From assembly GCF_001311865.1 (NCBI RefSeq), contig NZ_BBCD01000003.1:1-64000 (forward strand): 64,000 nt of DNA, in the 5' to 3' direction. Of the stretch, positions 19,321 to 27,621 are shown piece by piece (positions within the stretch are counted from its first letter, which is position 1; each line of letters opens with the position of its first letter). The DNA comes from Piscibacillus salipiscarius JCM 13188. Lineage in GTDB: Bacteria > Bacillota > Bacilli > Bacillales > Alkalibacillaceae. Below the pieces are notes generated by a model that was not told where the DNA came from, did no database searches, and was given only the letters and a program-made list of their open reading frames with translations. Position numbers and translations under genes: made by a program.

Positions 19321-20474
19321 TTAATCATCAAGGAGCTCCGAAGCCAACTGTTCAATGATCATATCATCCATAGGTGGATTATGAAGTCCAGCTCTAACAT
19401 CACGATAGTAGCGTTCGAAGGGATATGATTTAGATAATCCTCTTCCACCTGCAACACGCATTGCCAAATCAACTACTTTATTTGCATCATTTGTTACAGT
19501 TACTTTAACAACTGCTAGTTCCTTAGCCAATTGATGACGACCATCAGGATGACGGTCCCATTCTTCAGCAACACGGTATAAATACGTTCTTGCGCGTCTA
19601 AAATCATATTCATCTCACCGATCTTCTGACGAATATGAGATACCTTAGATATGGGATGGTCTAAACTGTTGGGCTTAAAGTCTTTTGCAAATAGGACTGC
19701 ATCATTCAAAGCCGCTTGGGCAATTCCTAAATAACAAGCTGGAATGTGCAATAGCCACCCTTTGGGACCTGACCGCTTCCCTTTTAATTCAACTAAACTG
19801 TCCTCACTTAATTTTACATTTGATAAAACTAGGTCATCACTCGCTGTACCGCGCATACCCAGTGTATCCCAGGTTTGATCTACAGACACACCTTTGCTTT
19901 TCATATCGACTACAAACCATCCGATTTGTTCTTCGTCTTCTATCCAGGCTGCAACAATTGCATAATCTAATACTTCCGCCATAGTGGTGAATGTTTTTCG
20001 TCCATTTATTATAAAACCTTTTTCCACCTTTTTAGCAACAGTTTCAGGACGACCGCCGCGTGTTGGACTCCCTGTGTTCTTTTCCGTTGAAGCGCGATTA
20101 AATAATTTTTGTTCCTGAGCCTTTCCTGCAATCCATTTAAAATGTTCTTGTGACCAGAGGTTTCCTTCTTTTAACTCCATTAATATCCCATTATGCCAAC
20201 CTACAGATAAAGCAGTTGCAGCATCTCCTTCAGCAATCTTCTCTTGCATTAGTAACCATTCGTACAAGGATAAATCCATACCCCCATATGTTTCGGGTAA
20301 TACTAATGACAAGTATTGATGATTCTTTAATGTCTGTACCGTTTCATTTAAAAAGCGGCCTTCACGATCAGCTTTATTCGCATGTTCTTTTAATTCAGAT
20401 GATAATTGTTCCGCTCGCTTATATAAGTCAATATGTCGTTCGTTTTTTAAAAATAACTGTTGATTTTGTGACAT
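19321..20474 (-). CDS. ydbM: Acyl-CoA dehydrogenase, YdbM-like (frame broken)
   Basis: About 384 residues. The N-terminal helical domain includes LVLPETYGGMDLSLYEWLLM; the middle has the FAD-site stretch GRKTFTTMAEVLDYAIVAAW and TLGMRGTASDDL. The frame slips near 19560 in the helix after AQERIYTV; the next frame carries AMRVAGGRGLSKSYPFERYYRDVRAG, the C-terminal signature. In B. subtilis ydbM also lies near cshA (ydbR), which supports the name. It probably oxidises an acyl-CoA using FAD. Confidence 0.87.
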
Positions 20475-20611
20475 TATGTTAAGCTCCCTTCTTAAGTATA
20501 AGATATCATATGTCTATACTAGGGATTAGCTTAATACAATTACACAAAATTTTAAAAATGTTTAGATTTAATTAACAGTAGGAAAAATAATGAGAGAGGA
20601 TGGTGATTCAA

Positions 20612-20920
20612 GTGAAAGGAATTCGTTTTATCAATTACCTCATTAATCTCGTGATTGGTTTAGTGCAATTGATTCTAGGCCTTCGAATTATTTTGAAGTT
20701 ATTTGGGGCATCTGTATCGGCTCCATTTGTCGAGTGGACATATAATACTAGTGAACCTTTACTACACCCGTTTGAAGGGATCTTTCCGACTAAAGTGTTA
20801 GATGGGACATTCGTGGTCGAATTCTCCGCTATATTTGCCTTTTTGATCTATACGATCATTGGCTATTTCCTTACGAGTCTTATTTTGGGGTTTGACCGTA
20901 AGTGGAATAGTCAAAGGTAG
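20612..20920 (+). CDS. YggT-family integral membrane protein
   Basis: 102 residues with two long hydrophobic segments (NYLINLVIGLVQLILGLRII and FSAIFAFLIYTIIGYFLTSL) and a short amphipathic middle containing NTSEPLLHPFEGIFP, which fits YggT proteins (normally one or two such repeats). The GTG at 20612 lies behind AGGATGGTGATTCA and fits the ribosome site better than the ATG at 20600. Role unknown; YggT proteins are linked to osmotic tolerance and cell division loci. Confidence 0.75.
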   Translation: MKGIRFINYLINLVIGLVQLILGLRIILKLFGASVSAPFVEWTYNTSEPLLHPFEGIFPTKVLDGTFVVEFSAIFAFLIYTIIGYFLTSLILGFDRKWNSQR

Positions 20921-20955
20921 TCACATGACCAGCAAAATTGCCCGGTTAAGTGATT

Positions 20956-21870
20956 TTACAAGTAGAATGGTTCCCTACTTGTAGGCACGCACGGTACGTT
21001 ATGTGACCGTGCGTTTTTTATATGTTCTTTAAATGATAGAGCTAATAGACCCATGACTAATAAAACTAGGCCGAAGCTAGCTATGACACTTATTTTTTCG
21101 TTAAGAACACAGACTCCTAATAAGGTTGCTGTTAATGGTTCAGCTAGTGCTAATGTGACTGCAGTTGAGGCTGTGATACCTTTTAAACCTCTTGCAAACA
21201 ACACATAGGAAAGCGCAGTTGCTACAATGCCAAGATGTAGAACTGAAATCGCTCCTGACCGCTCTAATGTCCAAGTCAAATCAGATGTTAATAGGATCGG
21301 GAGGAGCATAATTGCTGCCGTTGTAAAAACTAAAGCAACGACGACATCTGGTGGATGCTTAGCTACTAATGTTTTACTTACGAACGTGTAAGTAGCAAAC
21401 GACCCACCAGCAGCTAAAGAGTATAACATGCCGAATGGATTAAATGTTACCTCCTCACCAGATTGAAGTAGTAACACACATCCAATAACGGCAAAAATCG
21501 TTGAAAGCAACCATACCCAATCTGGAAATCGTTTATAAAAAAACAGTTCTATAAATCCTGCAAAAATTGGGGCACTACAGATGGCAACAACTGTTCCAAT
21601 TGCAACACCCGTTAAATCGACCCCTGTGAAAAAGAACGGTTGATATAATGCCATCGCCAATGCACTTACTAATAAGGGCATTTTTGGAATGCTTTTGAAA
21701 TCAATATTCTTTTGAAGACTAATGTATACAAATAATGCGCCTCCTCCAATGAAGAGACGCAATGCACCAACCGTTAAAGGATTCGCTTTATCAGGTGCAA
21801 GAGCTTGAGCCGTTCCTGTTGTTCCCCAAAGCACAGCAGCTAATAATACGAGTAATACGTTTATCTTCAT
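20956..21870 (-). CDS. EamA/DMT-superfamily transporter
   Basis: Intact 304 residues with ten predicted membrane segments in two EamA repeats. The first repeat has VLLAAVLWGTTGTAQALA and TVGALRLFIGGGALF; the second has AGGSFATYTFVSKTLVAK and LALAEPLTATLLGVCVL. Members export metabolites such as amino acids or purines; the substrate cannot be inferred. The last 20 residues overlap a terminator hairpin on the other strand and may be unconserved. Confidence 0.85.
   Translation of the reverse strand: MKINVLLVLLAAVLWGTTGTAQALAPDKANPLTVGALRLFIGGGALFVYISLQKNIDFKSIPKMPLLVSALAMALYQPFFFTGVDLTGVAIGTVVAICSAPIFAGFIELFFYKRFPDWVWLLSTIFAVIGCVLLLQSGEEVTFNPFGMLYSLAAGGSFATYTFVSKTLVAKHPPDVVVALVFTTAAIMLLPILLTSDLTWTLERSGAISVLHLGIVATALSYVLFARGLKGITASTAVTLALAEPLTATLLGVCVLNEKISVIASFGLVLLVMGLLALSFKEHIKNARSHNVPCVPTSREPFYL
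20986..21019 (+). terminator. Terminator of the YggT gene
   Basis: CGCACGGT (20988-20995) pairs with ACCGTGCG (21006-21013), followed by T6. It overlaps the last codons of the convergent transporter. A second inverted repeat, ACAAGTAG...CTACTTGT, lies at about 20958-20983. Confidence 0.8.
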
Positions 21871-21879
21871 AAATACACC

Positions 21880-22202
21880 CTAATCTAAATGTCGTTCGTA
21901 CAAAAGATAAGATGCTAATCGATACAGTAAATAAACGGCCACTAATATAATTAGCAAATATTTTAACGGATCCTGTATAAACATAATTGGAATTAGTGCA
22001 ATTAAACTATGACGGACATAACGTTAGAGTATTTTCCATTAAGAGGCGTGTTGCTAACAAATAATGATGAAAAACTTTTAATTCGTTCTACATAACAATC
22101 TTTACAATAAGTTGTTAATTTTAATAATGCTGTTGTGGTAACCAAGTCATTTTTAGACGTGATTGTTTTACCACATTCCTCACAAATAGCTTTTTTTCCC
22201 AT
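21880..22202 (-). CDS. Zinc-ribbon membrane protein of unknown function (frame broken)
   Basis: About 106 residues. The N-terminal half has two CxxC pairs, CEEC (8-11) and CKDC (33-36), forming a zinc ribbon. After a frame slip near 22010 the protein continues SLIALIPIMFIQDPLKYL and LIILVAVYLLYRLASYLLYE, two membrane helices ending ERHLD. The ATG follows GGGGGAACAATT. It stops 10 bases before the EamA transporter starts, so the two could be co-transcribed. Family not recognised. Confidence 0.6.
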
Positions 22203-22242
22203 AATTGTTCCCCCAGTCTTTCTTATTAAATTCTACCATTTT

Positions 22243-22992
22243 TCAAAAATTAGGGGAAGAAATGACTGTTAAAAAGGGTTTGTTGCCCATTGTAAGGATT
22301 GCTTTATAAAAAATTCGTTGATTTAATTTAAGCTGAGCAACCATATATTCTGCTAAATCCTCAGGTTGCATATACTTATCTTCATTTTTTCATCTAATTG
22401 ATCTCCAAAAACAAGCTCTGTTGCAACAAGGCTTGGGTTCATTGTAAATACTCGAATATTATAAGGTCGCACTTCTTGCATAAGTGCTTCACTCATACCT
22501 TGAACGGCAAATTTTGAAGCGCTATAAGCAGAAGACCCAGCTGTTGCTTTTAGTCCATTACTAGATGATATGTTAATAATGTCACCTTTATTTTTTTTCT
22601 ATCAAATCTGGAAGAACGGCACGCGTGACATAGTAAGTACCAAAAACGTTGACTTCAATAGGCCTTTTCCATTCATCTGGATCTGCATCAACTAAATTCC
22701 CTTTTGAACCAACACCTGCATTATTGATTAGAATGTCAGCTTTGCCAAGGCGATTTCTAAGTTGGTCGATCGACTTGTTCACGGCATCCATGTCAGAAAT
22801 GTCGACCGCTTCATACTCTACTTTTACATCGTATTCTTTGAGTTCGTTTGCTAGCTTTTCCAGCTTTTCTTCAGTGCGTGCTATTAAGCCTACATGAACT
22901 CCCTCTTTCGCTAGTTCCCTAGCTGTTGCACGTCCAATTCCAGAACCAGCTCCAGTTACATATGCGATCTTTCCTTTAATGTTTTGACCCAT
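22243..22992 (-). CDS. Short-chain dehydrogenase/reductase, FabG-like (frame broken)
   Basis: About 248 residues. [12 protein letters not shown] is the NADP(H) loop, ILINNAGVG the structural Asn motif. After a slip in a long A run near 22595 the next frame has [22 protein letters not shown] split as NISSSNG and [12 protein letters not shown], with the catalytic Ser, Tyr and Lys. A second slip near 22385 leads to [20 protein letters not shown] and the end. It resembles Bacillus 3-ketoacyl-(ACP) reductase-like SDRs. Start: the second ATG (22992) fits AAAGGATGATC best. Confidence 0.8.
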
Positions 22993-23059
22993 GTTGATCA
23001 TCCTTTCAAGTAAAGTGATATTAACGTTTTAGGTTAAAAAGAAAAGCCGCGAGCAATGA

Positions 23060-24028
23060 TCACGGCTTATAGTCAATTGGTTTTAAGCTTTGTTCAATTT
23101 GGTCACGTCTATCTTCTAAAAACGGTGGAAGCGCTAATGACTCACCTAGATGGTCTGCATCTTCATCCGTTGCGAAACCTGGCCCATCTGTGGCAAGCTC
23201 AAATAGAATACCATTTGGCTCTCTAAAATAAACGGATCTAAAATAAAAACGATCAACAAAACCAGAGTTCCCGATTCCTATTTGGTTGAGTTCATCTAAA
23301 TACTGACGAATTTTTTCTTCATTTTCTACTCGAAATGCAACGTGATGGACACCCCCGCGTCCTAAACGTTCTGGTGGTAGATCTGTTCTAACATGAATAT
23401 GCAGTTCAGCTCCCGTACCACCTTCGCCTGTTTCGTACACTAGTACCTCTCTTCCTGTATCATGGTGCTTATATTCACCTGCTATAGTGAAACCCATTAA
23501 TTTGGTTAAAATAGCTTCAGTCGGCTCTAAATCTGGTACGGTTAGATGAATTGGACCTAAGCCAATGATGCCATAATTAGGCTCAGCTGCACTACGTTCC
23601 CATGGCGTTCCACCTGAAACACCATGATTTGTTTCATCTGACACAAGAATCAGACGCTGGTTTTCAAAGTCTTTTAGCGGGATTACGTTTCGTCCAAACT
23701 GTTCTACAATGCCTTCATTTTCAACATCATGCTGATCTAAACGATTTTTCCAATACTTGAGTGCTTCATCATTAGGCACGCGTAAGGAAGTGGTTGAAAT
23801 GCTATTATTTCCATTATGATTATGCCCTGCACGTGGTATTTCAAAGAACGTTAGCTCAGTTCCAGGATTTCCAACTTCATCTCCGTAAAACAAATGATAC
23901 ACGGACGGATCATCTTGGTTAACGGTCTTCTTCACCATTCTCATTCCTAATATTTTCGTATAAAAGTCAACATTCTTTTGAGCATTTGCCGTGATGGCTG
24001 ATAAGTGGTGAATTCCTAAAAGATGCAT
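23060..24028 (-). CDS. Ring-cleaving dioxygenase, MhqO/MhqE type
   Basis: Intact 322 residues with two vicinal-oxygen-chelate domains. GIHHLSAITANAQKNVDFY opens the first and GLGPIHLTVPDLEPTEAIL the second; GGVHHVAFRVENEE and ILFELATDGPGFATDE carry further metal-ligand candidates (His, Glu). In B. subtilis the relatives MhqO and MhqE are induced by methylhydroquinone and catechols and degrade these toxic quinols. A MhqR-like inverted repeat lies just upstream at 24079-24097. Confidence 0.88.
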   Translation of the reverse strand: MHLLGIHHLSAITANAQKNVDFYTKILGMRMVKKTVNQDDPSVYHLFYGDEVGNPGTELTFFEIPRAGHNHNGNNSISTTSLRVPNDEALKYWKNRLDQHDVENEGIVEQFGRNVIPLKDFENQRLILVSDETNHGVSGGTPWERSAAEPNYGIIGLGPIHLTVPDLEPTEAILTKLMGFTIAGEYKHHDTGREVLVYETGEGGTGAELHIHVRTDLPPERLGRGGVHHVAFRVENEEKIRQYLDELNQIGIGNSGFVDRFYFRSVYFREPNGILFELATDGPGFATDEDADHLGESLALPPFLEDRRDQIEQSLKPIDYKP

Positions 24029-24078
24029 ATATAAGCCCCTTCCTGAAAGCTTCTTGTTAGATTTATCGTAACAAAATG

Positions 24079-24097
24079 TATCTTGAATTTAAAATAA
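24079..24097. promoter_or_regulatory. Possible MhqR operator
   Basis: TATCTTGAATTTAAAATAA matches 15 of 19 positions of the MhqR consensus I recall (TATCTCGAATTCGAGATAA). It lies in the 72-base gap upstream of the MhqO-like dioxygenase and would overlap its -35 region. A match of this size in AT-rich DNA is suggestive, not proof. Confidence 0.45.
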
Positions 24098-24100
24098 ATA

Positions 24101-24952
24101 CTACTTTTCTTTATAAATACTTTGATAAAAATCAATAGTTTCAGGGTAAACCGTTCCCTCGTGTGCATATCCATTCGCATACTCTACTTTTAAGTCGACA
24201 CTTAACACTTGATCTGCAGGTTCAACCACTACGTAATATAGGTTAGGATCATTTACGGTTTGATGTTCCTGGTTTTCAATGACTGATGGAAGGTCTCCTT
24301 TTGTGATTTCTTTACTCTCTTTTTTACCGTCTACATATTGATAAATGGCTGTGATCTTTTTAATCTTAAAAAACGGCAAATCCCGTTCGTCTATGTGGTC
24401 AAATCCAAGAATTGTAAAGTTGTCTCCTTGATGACGATCTCTTATTTCGAGATGCGCTGGCGTGTGCAGATCCGGCGGGAGAGGCTGAATGTTCGAGGTG
24501 CGGTTGACATCACCTTCACTTAGAATTTGATACTCATATTCTTTAAAAGGTTGGGCCTTAATAGAAGCAACAAAATTATTACCTTCGCTCTTTTCAGCGG
24601 TTACTTTTTGCCAATTTTTATCTCTTTCTCTATAGACAACACTTATCTTCGCTTTATTTTCAATTTCTTTAAATGACCAGTTTATATTTACTGCAACCAA
24701 GCTGGCATTTGATTTTTCAAGGTTAACATCATATTGAGTATCTGTAATCCACTCACTGTTTTCTTTCATATTATGTATTTCATGATTAATTGAACTGACA
24801 CTACTATCGACTGAACGGATTGAATTGATGACATTTTGTTCAATTTGGTTATGACTCTCAGACAGTTTAAGTTCCAAACGAATAAAGAAAAAGATATTTA
24901 ATAAAATAATCAATCCTAAAACGCTATACGTTATTTTCTGATGACGATTCAT
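24101..24952 (-). CDS. Membrane-anchored protein of unknown function
   Basis: Intact 283 residues. Residues 8-24 form one membrane helix (YSVLGLIILLNIFFFIRL), followed by a helical, coiled-coil-like stalk (SHNQIEQNVINSIRSVDSSV) to about residue 65. The rest is a beta-rich extracytoplasmic region that may be two Ig-like domains (VNINWSFKEIENKAKISVVY and VVVEPADQVLSVDLKVEYAN). No known family is recognised. It stops 73 bases before the dioxygenase start. Confidence 0.6.
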   Translation of the reverse strand: MNRHQKITYSVLGLIILLNIFFFIRLELKLSESHNQIEQNVINSIRSVDSSVSSINHEIHNMKENSEWITDTQYDVNLEKSNASLVAVNINWSFKEIENKAKISVVYRERDKNWQKVTAEKSEGNNFVASIKAQPFKEYEYQILSEGDVNRTSNIQPLPPDLHTPAHLEIRDRHQGDNFTILGFDHIDERDLPFFKIKKITAIYQYVDGKKESKEITKGDLPSVIENQEHQTVNDPNLYYVVVEPADQVLSVDLKVEYANGYAHEGTVYPETIDFYQSIYKEK

Positions 24953-25055
24953 TTAATCCCCCTTTTCGTTGTAAAAAAAGCGCTTCCTACAAGTAAGACC
25001 CACCAACTTTTTCCTATTATATCATTTGATTCTATTGTATAGAACGATATTCTAA

Positions 25056-25563
25056 CTATAGTTTTATCCAAAATCGATTAACAATGGTCCCATCTTGTTC
25101 AGTATAAGACTGATCTTGAATACCACCATTGTTCATAATCACTTTTTGATCCAATATTATCGTCATTGCACGTGATTAAAGCTTTTTGAATTCCCATCTT
25201 CTTTAGATGTCTTAAACACTCTTTTAACATAAATGTTGCATACCCTTTTCCTCGTTCAGTTGGTCTAACGCCATACCCGACATGCCCTCCGATTTGAAGC
25301 AATGTTTTATTAAGTTCATGGCGCATATTGCAGCTTCCTAGAATTCGTCCTTCTTCATTCACAAGAAAATAAGTCGTGTTAGCAACCCAGCCTTCACGAA
25401 TGATACCTTGCGATTCGTTTTGCCATCGTTTAACATACGCTTCGTATTGGTCATTAACTTTCCTTAAAGTAGTAGGCACAACTTTTTCATTATGTTTTTC
25501 CCATTCTCTTAGGTATTCATAAAATGATTCTTTTAGTTCAAGTGTTGGTTTTACCAATTTCAT
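25056..25563 (-). CDS. GNAT acetyltransferase (frame broken at the end)
   Basis: About 169 residues. TTYFLVNEEGRILGSCNMRH and HVGYGVRPTERGKGYATFML form the acetyl-CoA site; ITCNDDNIGSKK follows. A slip near 25125 changes the end from a short tail to VIMNNGGIQDQSYTEQDGTI ending NRFWIKL, as in homologous GNATs. The ATG at 25563 follows GAGGGTCAAT. Substrate unknown. Confidence 0.78.
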
Positions 25564-25582
25564 ATTGACCCTCCTCACTCTT

Positions 25583-25697
25583 TTTATCGACCCTTTTATG
25601 TGATTTATCGACCCCAATCACTGGTTTTTCTACCCATTTTCATAGTTTATCTAACTTTTTTGCCATTTTATCTACCCTTCACTGCGATTTATCGAAC
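25583..25697 (+). repeat. Phased repeat array D (word TTTATCTACCC/TTTATCGACCC)
   Basis: The T of the TATC(T/G)A core occurs at 25585, 25606, 25627, 25648, 25669 and 25690: six units at exactly 21 bp. The intervening bases are not conserved. It lies between the GNAT start and the terminator at 25706. One plus-strand frame is open and shows a 7-residue repeat (LST/LSN), but it has no start codon. Confidence 0.9.
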
Positions 25698-25705
25698 TAT
25701 TGATA

Positions 25706-25736
25706 TGAAAAAAGTGAGCTTCTTCAGCTCACTTTT
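25706..25736 (-). terminator. Terminator of the pyrimidine-dimer glycosylase gene
   Basis: AGTGAGCT pairs with AGCTCACT, with T and A runs on the two sides. It sits directly past the minus-strand stop at 25739. Confidence 0.85.
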
Positions 25737-25738
25737 TA

Positions 25739-26176
25739 CTAATTTACTATTTCCCATTCCTCCACAGGTCCATCGATGACTTTAAACAACGGATGCGGAA
25801 TAATGTCTTTTGCGACTAATGTTTTTAATTTTTTTAAACGATTAGGGTCTCGCTGTCTTAACTTAGCACGTAAATGTGCCCATTCATATTCAAGTTGCCC
25901 TGTCGTTACCATTAATTGTTCGCCTGGTTCAACTTTAATAATTTTAGAATGATCAAAGTTATAACCACGCGCTTTTGCTTCAATATACACATATTCTAAG
26001 TAGATTCCTATTGCTTGCATAGGATCAGCTTGTTCACGAAACCTGACTAGCTGAGGGTGTTTCTTGTAGCCTTTTGTTTCTCCAAGCAACACTTTTTGAG
26101 CTAATAAAGACTCGCGCCAGCAAGCAACTAACCCTTTTGCATCTAAATATCTTGGATGAATGGACCATAAACGCAC
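25739..26176 (-). CDS. T4 endonuclease V-like pyrimidine dimer DNA glycosylase family protein
   Basis: Intact 145 residues of the Pyr_excise family. MRLWSIHPRYLDAKGLVACW, RESLLAQKVLLGETKGYKKHP and EYVYIEAKARGYNFDHSKI are the family's conserved blocks, including the Glu of the helix equivalent to T4 endonuclease V Glu23 (WRE). Such enzymes cut at UV-induced pyrimidine dimers. It starts at GTG 26176, 14 bases after ypcP, so two DNA-processing enzymes share an operon. Activity is inferred from the family. Confidence 0.8.
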   Translation of the reverse strand: MRLWSIHPRYLDAKGLVACWRESLLAQKVLLGETKGYKKHPQLVRFREQADPMQAIGIYLEYVYIEAKARGYNFDHSKIIKVEPGEQLMVTTGQLEYEWAHLRAKLRQRDPNRLKKLKTLVAKDIIPHPLFKVIDGPVEEWEIVN

Positions 26177-26189
26177 TTTGCATCAACCT

Positions 26190-27052
26190 CTATATCATTT
26201 GATCTAAACGTTTAAATTCTAACTCTTGGAACTTTTCCATCGCCCGGTTGCGATTAATACGAAATTCTGCATCTTTAAGATCACAAGTGACTCCAGCTTC
26301 ACAGTAGATCTCAGCCAACTTGCGTGATAGATAAACCATTTCAAGATCTGTTTCAAATTTAGAACGTTGAGCTTTTGTTAGTGAATCTAGGTTAGCTAAA
26401 ATATTATCGAGTGAACCGTGCTGTTTTAATAGTTTTAAAGCTGTTTTTTCACCAATTCCTCGTACACCTGGATAATTATCTGAAGAATCCCCCATCATCG
26501 CTTTTAACTCAATCATTTGCTGCGGTGTAATTCCTTTTTCTTCTGTAAATCGTTCAGCATGGTAAATATCATAATTACCATAACCTTTTTTAGGAGGACA
26601 ACATTCACATTTTGATCAAGTAACTGTAAAATGTCCTGATCTCCTGTCAAAATATAAACCTCTGAATCTTGTTTATAGTGATTGGCCAGCGTACCGATAC
26701 AATCATCGGCTTCGTAGCCAACTTCCCCGACATTCGGGATATCCATTGCTTCTGTTACTTCTTTAACAAGATCGAACTGAGGAACTAACTCCTCTGGCGG
26801 AGCACCTCGATTGGCTTTGTATTCAGAGTAAAGGTCATTTCTGAACGTATGACTTCCCATGTCCCAGCATGCAACCACATGAGTTGGTTTAAAAGTATTT
26901 GTAGCTGTAAGTAAATGTCTAACAAAACCATGAATGCCATTTGTCGGAATCCCTTTACTGTTTACCATAAAATAACCCGACATGGCTGTTGAGTAGAATG
27001 CTCGGATTAGTAGAGCCATCCCATCAACTAGTAATACTTTATTTTTATCCAT
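26190..27052 (-). CDS. ypcP: 5'-3' exonuclease YpcP (PolA-like domain, frame broken)
   Basis: About 288 residues. VLLVDGMALLIRAFYSTA, CWDMGSHTFRNDLYSEYKAN, YEADDCIGTL and TGDQDILQLL carry the acidic metal ligands of the FEN/PolA 5' nuclease fold. After a slip in a run near 26592 the second part has MMGDSSDNYPGVRGIGEKTA and LLKQHGSLDNIL, the helix-hairpin-helix. It removes RNA primers and flaps. The ATG at 27052 follows AATGGAGGATTTAAA. Confidence 0.9.
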
Positions 27053-27086
27053 TTTAAATCCTCCATTATTTAAAGACACTGTGCAT

Positions 27087-27385
27087 TTATTTTCTTTCAA
27101 CCGTTCTAAACAATCGGACAAATTCTTCTGGAGCCTCTTTGACATGCAAAGTGATGACACCCTTTATGGTGTGTAGATAAAAAAGCCGTACCGTTTAGAT
27201 AACATTTTATATGAGACATCAAGCACTTGTTCGATTGAGTATTCTTGATCTGACGTCACAATTTTATCATCATATAACTCGATCCAATGCTCTTCTTCAA
27301 TTCTATTTTGTTGAAACTTAAAATGATCTATTTCACGCCTAATGCTAAAGTAGGGATGTTTGTGTAAAATCGATAAAACTCCCTT
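27087..27385 (-). CDS. Small protein of unknown function (frame broken)
   Basis: The minus strand holds a coherent frame: VLSILHKHPYFSIRREIDHF, WIELYDDKIVTSDQEYSIEQ and VLDVSYKMLSKRYG. It then slips in a T6-7 run near 27180 and goes on FFYLHTIKGVITLHVKEAPE EFVRLFRTVERK, given here in two parts: FFYLHTIKGVITLHV and KEAPEEFVRLFR. About 98 residues, beta-rich, perhaps PH-like. The start is unclear: AAGGGAG at about 27388 has no standard start codon in frame. It lies 34 bases upstream of ypcP. Confidence 0.5.
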
Positions 27386-27471
27386 CCGTGTACTGCCAAT
27401 ATTATAGCATTCAACTTGTACGATGTCTCGTTAAATGTTAGTTACAGAGGATGTGCTAATAGTATGGTTGC

Positions 27472-27562
27472 TAGCGAAACTCATCATGGCTAACTGAATT
27501 CAAGTTGTCCCAACGACAATCGTACTTCACCTAACGACATTCAGCTCGCCCCTAACGGCAAT
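27472..27562 (+). repeat. Phased repeat array G (word CTAACGACAT)
   Basis: AACGAC or AACGGC occurs at 27512, 27533 and 27554, exactly 21 bp apart. Weaker copies lie at 27492 (AACTGA) and 27473 (AGCGAA). It lies between the 27087 gene and the terminator of the M20 peptidase. It is shorter and more decayed than arrays D and E. Confidence 0.6.
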
Positions 27563-27590
27563 AAAGTACTATTCATTGAATCTTCTAAAC

Positions 27591-27621
27591 AAAAAAAGCT
27601 GAAGCGTATTTGCTCCAGCCT
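27591..27621 (-). terminator. Terminator of the M20 peptidase gene
   Basis: On the minus strand GGCTGGAGC pairs with GCTTCAGCT and is followed by T7. It begins at the stop codon. Confidence 0.8.

Noticed and set aside
20958-20983. Inverted repeat ACAAGTAG/CTACTTGT as an attachment site
   Set aside because: No integrase or tRNA nearby; it is simply next to a terminator between convergent genes.
25583-25697. A plus-strand frame with an LST/LSN seven-residue repeat through array D
   Set aside because: No start codon is in frame before an upstream stop, and the period alone explains the repeat.
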